Source of the DNA: Pisaster brevispinus
Taxonomy: Eukaryota; Echinodermata; Asteroidea; Forcipulatida; Asteriidae
DNA length: 64,000 nucleotides
Assembly (NCBI GenBank): GCA_023634235.1
Contig: JAMKCF010000001.1
Location: 32,002,272 to 32,066,271, forward strand
Direction: 5' to 3'
Shown here: one piece after another, positions 58,501 to 64,000 of the stretch
Position numbering within the stretch: position 1 is the first letter of the stretch
Layout of the letters: each line of letters opens with the position of its first letter
The notes under the pieces: generated by a model
Seen by the model: the letters and a program-made list of their open reading frames with translations, nothing else
Database searches by the model: none
What the model was told of the DNA's origin: nothing
Program-made: the position numbers and the translations under genes

Positions 58501-61500
58501 TACAGCCAGGCTCCTACTGGATGATACCCATGCCTACATCCTTACGGAGTGTGAAGGGGGTTACCCTGTTTCAGCCCCAGGAGTAGGTGGGAAGGTACCC
58601 CTGATGATGGCAGTTGATTTGGGTCGATAGCCCAAATCAGTTAAAGTGTAGCCCTCACCTTGAAGTGGCTGTCCGATGTTAGTTGATGTTGCATAAAAAA
58701 CAAATACAGGTGTTTGGGGGAAAGCCCCCACCCTCCAAAAATAATCATTCTTGTTTCCTAATTAATTGACACTATACGTTTGTTGGTTTACAGGTGTGGG
58801 CGTAGATTGGTGGGCCTTGGGTGTCTGCTTCTTTGAGTTCCTCACCGGAATTCCTCCCTTCAACGACCAAACGCCTGACCTCGTATTTCAAAACATCTTA
58901 AGCAGAGGTATGTTATCACCTGGGCCCACTTTCATAGAGCTGTTAAGCAGAAAATTCTGCTCAGCAAATTTCTTTACTCAGCGAGAAATGAGCGGGGTAC
59001 CAGTGGCAACAATTTAAACATGGAATGGAATGTTGGCTGGTAAACTTTCTGCTGAGCAATATTTTTCTTAGCTTACAGGCTTTATGACTGGGCCCAATTT
59101 CATGGCTCAGCTTACTGAAGAATTCTGCGCTTGCAATCACCAGTCTTTGTTTATATTCTGTGCAAGCTGTGTAAGTCAAGACTGCCTAGTAATGTGAAGT
59201 ATGCCGGCCCACAAGCATAGAATTCCCTGCTAACCCCCCGTGAAATTTGCTCGACATAAGCGTGGAATTCCCTGCTTCAGTGAGAGCTGATTCTTTGCTT
59301 ATAAATGGTAAGCAGAGCCATGAAATTGGGGCCCCGTTCTCTCAAATGTAGTCCGTTGGTTTGTCAGGACTTTTCCTTCTTTCAGGTGTTTCTCAGAACT
59401 TTTGCTCCACCTCTAGACCCCTCCCCCCCAACAATGAGATAGAAAAACCCTCAAGTAAATAGTGCTAGGCCTATACATCACATGTACTGGATCTCTTTGG
59501 AACTCCTTGCCTGGTGTACGTTTCCCTCCATCCTACAATCTAGACTATTTTAAGAGGAACACCTCAGGTCTCGGCGCCTGCGGGTTATTTTCATCTGAAA
59601 TGTTTGTAGTGGCCCCTTACCAAGAGTGGCTTTTAGCCGTGTGTGGGGCAAACTTGCATCAAGTAATACAATTTTGAAAAGCCCCCAAATTGTGTCTTGG
59701 CCCCCCGCTCTCCCCCCCCCCCCACCTTAATGAAAATGTCTAGTTATGCCGCTGAAGCCGCTGATAGGTCTTTTATTGACCTATGTGAGGGCACTGTTTG
59801 CACTTGTGATGTCGAGATGCAAGAGATCGATAACTGACAGCTCTCTTTTCGTTCCTTACAGATATTCCTTTACCAGAGGGGGACGAAGCTCTTTCCGACA
59901 ACTCTTTGGACGTGATTGATCGTTTACTGGCGATGGAACCAGAACAGCGGGCCAAGGCAAAAGGTAGGCCCCTCAGCCCCGTGAATATTTTTTAAATTTT
60001 GAAGCGAGGCTCTTAGCTCAAGTTGAGTTTTGTGATTGTCATTTTTTTTTCATTAGAAAGAGTCCCTCTGGAAGTGAGGGGAAAATAGGAAGTGTCTACC
60101 CTCACATAAAAAATGGTTTAAACCCTGCAGCGAGCACATGCTGACATTTTTTCAATATTTTCATTTTATCATTTTACACCATTTCAACGTGAGTTTAGAG
60201 ACTTTATCAAGTTATAAACCACAAGGGAAACTGACTGGGTGAATTGTTAAATGATGTGGGGCTGACCAAGAAAAATCGGGGATGAGATTTTTCAGACTTT
60301 TGTCTGAATTCAGACTTTTTATGTCATCCTGGTGAATAAAAAAAAAGAACATTAAAATTTAAAGAATTAAAGACTGACACTTTGATCTACTTCACTAGTG
60401 CTTAGGACACTGTTCCTAAAAGCCATTTGACTTCCAAAGCCTCCCTAGGGGTTACCAAAAGGTAGAAACGCCATCATTTCAAGTAGGCCCTATGTCCTAA
60501 AATTTGGATCCAACATGTAGTTTCAGACTTTTTTAACAACAATGACTCTCATCCCTAAAAAATTGACAAGAGCAGGATTTGAACCAATGTCCTCTGGTTT
60601 AACGCGCCGGCGCTCTACCAACTGAGCTATCTAACCCTATGTAGACGGTCTCCCTATTTTGTCATTACCTTTGTTCAGGGGCGTCAGTCAGAAGCCATAC
60701 AAATTTTGAGCTGCCAGGGATCACAGCCAGGTTGGAGAGGCTCAGGTTTGAGAAGGGGGTCTGCTTGGTATTTCTGGCAGTGGCCAAGGGCGTCGATCAC
60801 TACTGAAAAGTAGGGGGGACGGGCGAGCAAGTCTTGAAAAAATACATCTTACATAATAGGCCCAAAATACCATTCTGCACGTGGTCCATCAGAAAAAAAG
60901 ATGAAAATGAAAAAACAACCATTTCACCGTTTGTTCGCTATTCTTTTATTTGAACAAAAATTGTAATGAAATATTCAATCAAGAAAGTGGTGTTTATTTT
61001 TATATTTTGTTGCATATTTCTAATGAACAGTCGATCAAAAAGTGGGGGGGGGGACATCTGATATGCTGTCCCCTCCAGTCTAAAAAGTGAGGGGGACATG
61101 TCCCCCCCGTCCCCCACCCATCGACGCCCTTGGCAGTGGCTGTTGAATGCACTGCAGCATCTTGTAAACCCTCAGAAGGTGCGACACAAATAGGTCTACT
61201 AATTCAAAACGTAGCTCTGCTTGTTGAAAAACCCCCAAATAATAAGCACTTTGATACGCACCGTGGCGTGATAAACTGCTATATAAGGGCCATGTCACAT
61301 GAGGCAGTTTACGGGCAACCAGTTCCAACATGTCCAAGGAGAAAGGGCATTCACATTTGTATGGTCGCATATTTTTTCTTGGGGATTGTGCCCAGGTGAC
61401 TCAGGTGCTACCGAAGTGGTCCTGTAGCATGCACTGCGGTTGGTTGCCTCCAAGTTGCCTGGAAAAGTTGCCTCGTGTGACAAGGCCCTAAGAACCTATT

Positions 61501-62188
61501 GTTATTGAGACAGTTGCTTTTCCACAACAAATAAAAATTGTCTTCCTTCCACCAGACCTGAAGTGCCATCCATTATTCCAGGCAATTGACTGGAAGCGAA
61601 TCAGAGAGACGGAAGCTCCTTTCATCCCGGCTCCAGACGACAGGACGGACACTACTTATTTTGACGGTAAAAAAAAAATTCACAACGTTTTGATTTCACC
61701 ATACACACAATTGTGATTTATAAGAGAGAGAAGTGCAGAGTTAAACAACTGGTAACTCGAGGTAACTTGAGGTTGAACCCCAGAAAACCTCAAAAAAACC
61801 TCTAGTTACCTCCCGCTCATTTTTGCACTCCTCCCTAAGCTCTGTACACTCGCTGCTTTCCCGAACCCAGGACAATGGGAGCCTTCAGAACGCTAGGTGG
61901 CAGCAGACTAATACCAGGTAATGTTCCATTGTTTACGTAGTTCTGAGCATGCGCACATTACCGAGAACAATGGATTTACCTGGGAAGTCTGCTGCCACCT
62001 AGTGTCCCAAAAGTCCTCCATTGGATCAGTGTTTTGTTGTCTTCCATTTTCAAACTCTTAACTTTATAAACTTGACAGCTCCTTATCTGAGTATCGTTTC
62101 TCTCTCCTTCTCACCCCACCCCCCCCCCCATTGCTTTTTAGCTCGGAACAACATGCAGCATCTCCAGATGTCCTCATTTGCACTTTGA
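46882..62188 (+). CDS. MASTL: MASTL / Greatwall kinase (whole coding span, 12 exons)
   Basis: AGC-family mitotic kinase. The known Greatwall role is to phosphorylate ENSA/ARPP19, which then inhibits PP2A-B55 and keeps Cdk1 substrates phosphorylated. Exons: 46882-46998, 48575-48630, 49591-49780, 50948-51087, 53010-53098, 54454-54569, 54889-56298, 57586-57781, 58794-58907, 59862-59963, 61556-61666, 62142-62188. All phases agree and sum to 2,688 nt, or 895 residues (human about 880). Seen: glycine loop ISKGAFGKV at 52, catalytic Lys 75, HRD at 167-169, DFG at 187, then the family-defining insertion of about 565 residues before GTPDYLAPE at 756-764. RTPGQ after the DFG keeps the activating Thr-Pro, and the C-terminus QMSSFAL keeps the tail serine region. 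An in-frame TAG precedes the chosen ATG. Confidence 0.96.
47236..48161. mobile_element. Large fold-back element in MASTL intron 1
   Basis: Two arms of about 387 bp (47236-47623 and 47775-48161) are inverted copies with few differences, around a loop of about 150 bp. The ends are CTAGCCCACC and GGTGGGCTAG. TGTAGCA flanks both sides (47229-47235, 48162-48168). Each arm carries a GCCGCCATCTT/AAGATGGCGGC YY1-type motif. Short ORFs inside are mirror shadows, and there is no transposase. A fragment of the end recurs at 48935-48990. Confidence 0.92.
48575..48630 (+). CDS. MASTL: MASTL exon 2: kinase start, glycine loop
   Basis: Encodes [19 protein letters not shown]; acceptor CTTTTGCAG, donor GTAAGC. 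Its own ATG could be an alternative start if exon 1 is not used. Confidence 0.93.
48935..48990 (+). mobile_element. End fragment of the intron-1 fold-back family
   Basis: CCTTGTTGGGCTGTTATGGC then CTCTCTTTTTTAACATC and GTCTTAT match the outer 60 bp of the element at 47236. This shows a dispersed family. Confidence 0.75.
49498..49578. repeat. ATTG microsatellite beside the MASTL exon 3 acceptor
   Basis: About 19 units of GATT with a few ATGA and CGATT interruptions, ending about 13 nt before the acceptor AG. It therefore covers the region where the branch point should be. Confidence 0.9.
49591..49780 (+). CDS. MASTL: MASTL exon 3: catalytic Lys and helix C
   Basis: [20 protein letters not shown] with Lys 75, then [20 protein letters not shown] (helix C Glu), ending at the hinge NIYL. 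Donor GTAAGG, phase 0. Confidence 0.97.
49935..50235 (-). mobile_element. SINE-1 copy
   Basis: Minus-strand copy: AACCACAAGGGAAACTGACT (tail), CCAACTGAGCTGTCTAGCCC (box A) and the leader ending GTTTACGATAACCTGGG. Confidence 0.8.
50358..50902 (-). mobile_element. SINE-2 long variant split by MITE B
   Basis: SINE-2 runs to the ACAACACC at 50660, then a MITE B copy (50662-50857), then GAGCTTGGGTTCGG and CTCGCCATG complete the SINE. The MITE therefore inserted into the SINE. Confidence 0.8.
50948..51087 (+). CDS. MASTL: MASTL exon 4: hinge to HRD
   Basis: [20 protein letters not shown] and [12 protein letters not shown]. These blocks match human MASTL closely. Donor GTACTG. Confidence 0.97.
51172..51530. 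mobile_element. Two overlapping MITE B copies
   Basis: ACAGAAAATGTTCC...CTGCTAAGCAACAATAAGC and its repeat 170 bp later, each with GGATACCAGTCACAGAAACT and a TTGTTGTGCTTAGCTA end. A tandem duplication of one element. Confidence 0.75.
52255..52410 (-). mobile_element. SINE-3 copy
   Basis: On the minus strand: TGGTGGTCTAGTGGTAAGAC, GGGTTCGAATCCCACCCGAG and the tail with GAGCTCGGGAAAGCACTGAG. The best-kept copy of this family. Confidence 0.8.
53010..53098 (+). CDS. MASTL: MASTL exon 5: catalytic loop and DFG
   Basis: [20 protein letters not shown], then [10 protein letters not shown]. The catalytic Asp 169, Asn 174 and DFG Asp 187 are all present. Confidence 0.97.
53320..53455. mobile_element. 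Palindromic MITE family E copy 1 (MASTL intron 5)
   Basis: TAGGCCGTGTCCGAAACGG and its exact reverse at the far end. The arms continue through CTTCGGCTACAGC and AGCTACGGCTAGATCGCG. 132 bp flanked by TA. Confidence 0.92.
53515..54300 (-). mobile_element. SINE-2 split by two back-to-back MITE B copies
   Basis: The SINE runs 53515-53732, is interrupted by MITE B at 53733-53928 and a second variant at 53928-54211, and resumes ACTCAAACCCACACTCTGCT to CCACGACACGCC. Confidence 0.85.
54454..54569 (+). CDS. MASTL: MASTL exon 6: start of activation segment insertion
   Basis: [20 protein letters not shown] and [18 protein letters not shown]. The STP and RTPGQ sites line up with the human MASTL activation-segment Thr-Pro sites targeted by Cdk1. 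Confidence 0.95.
54889..56298 (+). CDS. MASTL: MASTL exon 7: long Greatwall-specific insertion
   Basis: A 1,410-nt exon (470 codons, phase 0 both ends). It is low complexity, Ser/Asp/Gly-rich with many SP/TP sites. This middle region is long but poorly conserved in all Greatwall kinases. A basic KRKKRNVSF motif near the end could act in nuclear import. It ends at PPRTPFR, and a MITE starts six bases after the donor GT. Confidence 0.95.
56305..56438. mobile_element. Palindromic MITE family E copy 2 (after MASTL exon 7)
   Basis: Same ends as copy 1, with a few differences and TA flanks. It begins directly after the GTAAGT of the exon 7 donor. Confidence 0.92.
57586..57781 (+). CDS. MASTL: MASTL exon 8: end of insertion, P+1 loop and APE
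   Basis: A doubled motif [16 protein letters not shown] leads to KSVRRG and [15 protein letters not shown]. The last part is nearly the same as in vertebrate MASTL. Donor GTAAAT. Confidence 0.96.
57813..58230. repeat. Direct duplication in MASTL intron 8
   Basis: Two copies of about 138 bp, 277 bp apart, share GCCATTAGTAGACTGACTC, TAATGTTTATTTTCCCATCA and TATCAATCTGAATAAAG. Confidence 0.85.
58350..58680 (+). mobile_element. SINE-2 long variant
   Basis: A well-kept plus-strand copy. The tRNA-like head GTCGCCGAGTGGTTTAGTTC, CCAAGCTCTGG and GGGTTCGAATCCCGGTCGTG is followed by a body ending CACCTTGAAGTGGCTGTCC. Confidence 0.85.
58794..58907 (+). CDS. MASTL: MASTL exon 9: kinase helix F region
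   Basis: [20 protein letters not shown] then [17 protein letters not shown], diagnostic of MASTL. Donor GTATGT. Confidence 0.97.
58921..59336. mobile_element. Two adjoining MITE B copies
   Basis: 58921-59095 (AGAGCTGTTAAGCAG type) and 59090-59334 (CATGGCTCAGCTTACTG type) share a GGGCCCA end. Confidence 0.8.
59862..59963 (+). CDS. MASTL: MASTL exon 10: C-lobe
   Basis: [20 protein letters not shown] then [14 protein letters not shown]. Acceptor TTCCTTACAG, donor GTAGGC. Confidence 0.95.
60205..60745 (-). mobile_element. SINE-1 split by a third palindromic element
   Basis: The SINE tail (AACCACAAGGGAAACTGACT) lies at 60217 and the tRNA-like body (GCTCTACCAACTGAGCTATC) at 60613. The roughly 275 bp between start GGGATGAGATTTTTCAGACT and end with AGACT...CTCATCCCT, an inverted pair. 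Confidence 0.75.
61283..61492. mobile_element. MITE family D copy 2
   Basis: AGGGCCATGTCACATGAGGC and CTCGTGTGACAAGGCCCTA with the GGTTGCCTCCAAGTTGCCTG arm. It lies in the opposite orientation to 42039-42219, about 65 nt before MASTL exon 11. Confidence 0.85.
61556..61666 (+). CDS. MASTL: MASTL exon 11: end of C-lobe and AGC tail
   Basis: [20 protein letters not shown] then [16 protein letters not shown], the AGC-kinase tail that packs on the N-lobe. Confidence 0.96.
61887..62015. repeat. Palindrome with CTAGGTGGCAGCAGACT arms
   Basis: CTAGGTGGCAGCAGACT at 61900 and AGTCTGCTGCCACCTAG at 61988 are perfect inverses; TACCAGGTAA/TTACCTGG pairs further in. It lies in the last MASTL intron. Confidence 0.85.
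62142..62188 (+). CDS. MASTL: MASTL exon 12: C-terminus
   Basis: [15 protein letters not shown] and TGA. The Ser near the end aligns with the human autophosphorylated tail serine. The acceptor is preceded by a C-rich run. Confidence 0.95.
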
Positions 62189-62222
62189 CCTCTTGAATGA
62201 GACGGCAATCCACAACTCCAGA

Positions 62223-62228
62223 AATAAA
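62223..62228 (+). terminator. Possible MASTL poly(A) signal
   Basis: AATAAA 35 nt after the stop. It is very close to the stop, so a later signal may be the main one. Confidence 0.35.
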
Positions 62229-62229
62229 T

Positions 62230-63050
62230 CAGCAACCTTCTCAAAACTACTCCAGGATATTGTGCGGATAGACTTCTCCACAGTTGAGATTCCAACACGC
62301 AAGATATCCCCAAGTGGTCCAATTTGTGGATACATTTGAAGAGGAAAGTATTGCAACATGACCAGGCAGTTTGTTTACAAGTTGACAAGACCAGACCACG
62401 AGATTCTTATCTACTGTAGATTAGAAGGTGGTCAAGGTTAGGCTCTTTCATTGACTTTGCAGAAGTGTTAGGACTAATGGGTGTAAATCAGGCATGTCAA
62501 AAGACGTAAACATTGCCAAGGGCTATGAGATAAAACAATCAGGACATCAAAATTCAATGTTAAATGAGGTAAATTGTAAAAGCCAATTTAACAAATTGTT
62601 AAACGTATGCAACTCAGTGGAAGCAAGTTTAATAGAAAAATCCTTAGATCGCAGTAGCAAAAAATCCCAATTATAACTGTTTACAATTGCCATTTAACCT
62701 TATGTAAACTGTGATTTAACCTTATACAAGTGCGCGAACCATATTACTTCTACTGTTCCGTACTAAAAATCGACCAAAATTTGATAACAGTACTAGACTT
62801 GATGCTTTATTCAATACTGAACCAAATTTTCAAGTGTGATTTTGTACTTTAAAATGCTACAGAAATCCTCACTGATGGTATCTTGTATCGCTTGATGGAC
62901 TGTGCCTCATACATTATATGGTTTCTAAAAATATTAAGGATTTTCCGCATAATTAATATAAGTTTACCTACATGTAACTATAATCCTCGATCAAGTTAAA
63001 TGGCATTATTTTAGGGCATTACAACGCAGATTAAAAAATTACAAAAATTT
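62230..63050. other. Downstream of MASTL: nothing recognised
   Basis: Probably 3' UTR followed by AT-rich spacer. No ORF of interest. Confidence 0.5.
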
Positions 63051-64000
63051 GATAAAAATGCTGGACTTACCCCTTGCCATTTTTTCAATTTTAAGCCCAA
63101 ATTCGATAAAAATGCTGGACTAACCCCTTGCCATTTTATCAATTTTAAGCCCGAATTCGATAAAAATGCTGGACTTGCCCCTTGCCATTTTTTCAATTTT
63201 TGGCCGAAATTCGATTAAAATGCTGGACTTACCCCTTGCCATTTTATCAATTTTAAGCCCGAATTCGATAAAAATGCTGGACTTACCCCTTGCCATTTTT
63301 TCAATTTTAAGCCCAAATTCGATAAAAATGCTGGACTTACCCCTTGCCAATTTTTCAATTTTTGGCCGAAATTCGATTAAAATGCTGGACTTACCCCTTG
63401 CCATTTTATCAATTTTCAGCCGAAATTCGATAAAAATGCTGGACTAACCCCTTGCCATTTTTTCAATTTTAAGCCCAAATTCGATAAAAATGCTGGACTA
63501 ACCCCTTGCCATTTTATCAATTTTCAGCCCAAATTCGGTAGAAATGCTGGACTTACCCCTTGCCATTTTTTCAATTTTCAGCCCGAATTCGATAAAAATG
63601 CTGGACTTACCCCTTGCCATTTTTTCAATTTTAAGCCCAAATTCGATAAAAATGCTGGACTTGCCCCTTGCCAATTTTTCAATTTTTGGCCCAAATTCGA
63701 TAAAAATGCTGGACTAACCCCTTGCCATTTTATCAATTTTAAGCCCAAATTCGATAAAAATGCTGGACTTACCCCTTGCCATTTTTTCAATTTTAAGCCC
63801 AAATTCGATAAAAATGCTGGACTTACCCCTTGCCATTTTATCAATTTTCAGCCGAAATTCGATAAAAATGCTGGACTTACCCCTTGCCATTTTTTCAATT
63901 TTTGGCCGAAATTCGATTAAAATGCTGGACTTACCCCTTGCCATTTTATCAATTTTCAGCCGAAATTTGATAAAAATGCTGGACTAACCCCTTGCCATTT
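63051..64000. repeat. 54-bp minisatellite, at least 17 units, runs off the window
   Basis: GATAAAAATGCTGGACTTAC recurs every 54 bp. Units differ mainly after CAATTTT (AAGCCC, CAGCC or TGGCC) and at TTTTTTC/TTTATC. Because 54 is a multiple of 3, several frames stay open: plus strand MLDLPLAIFSIL..., minus strand KMARGKSSIFIEF and KWQGVSPAFLSN. No start context or splice signal supports a gene. Confidence 0.95.

Noticed and set aside
63011..64000. Coding repeats (KMARGKSSIFIEF or MLDLPLAIFSIL arrays) as a protein
   Set aside because: Frames are open on both strands only because the 54-bp unit lacks stops. No start, splice or codon-use evidence.
63051..64000. CRISPR-like array
   Set aside because: Units are directly adjacent with no unique spacers, and the DNA is animal.

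Overview
The window is animal nuclear DNA: short exons in phase with canonical GT/AG sites, long repeat-rich introns, tRNA-derived SINEs, LINE tails and many palindromic MITE-like elements. Two genes encode kinases diagnostic of animals (a MAP3K19/YSK4-type MAP3K and MASTL/Greatwall). The mix of repeats and the level of divergence from vertebrate proteins suggest an invertebrate deuterostome, perhaps an echinoderm such as a sea star. That placement is an inference. Layout: (1) About 1.05-22 kb, minus strand: a 20-coding-exon gene whose exon phases chain without a break into a protein of about 2,624 residues. It has an N-terminal ankyrin-repeat array (about residues 70-368), some 1,900 residues of low-complexity Ser/Lys/Pro-rich sequence (mostly in one 4,384-nt exon) and a complete C-terminal MAP3K19/YSK4-type kinase domain. 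(2) About 22-36.5 kb: no convincing gene; SINE, MITE and LINE remnants and local duplications. (3) 37.28-39.97 kb, plus strand: a three-exon gene for a 126-residue protein ending in one SH3 domain. Its TAG stop is formed at the edge of a 745-bp TA-flanked inverted-repeat element. (4) About 41-45.5 kb: intergenic, repeat-rich. (5) 45.5-62.2 kb, plus strand: a complete 12-coding-exon MASTL/Greatwall gene (895 residues) with a CCAAT/CRE-bearing candidate promoter upstream. The long Greatwall insertion lies between the DFG and APE motifs. (6) 63.05 kb to the window end: a 54-bp minisatellite that is open in several frames on both strands. The kinases work in different pathways: MAP3K19-type kinases feed MAPK cascades, while MASTL phosphorylates ENSA/ARPP19 to inhibit PP2A-B55 in mitosis. 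Nothing in the sequence links the three genes functionally. What stands out is the ankyrin-MAP3K architecture and the density of fold-back and palindromic elements. These include two large hairpin elements with target duplications, MITEs nested in SINEs, a MITE just after a MASTL splice donor, and an element that supplies a stop codon.
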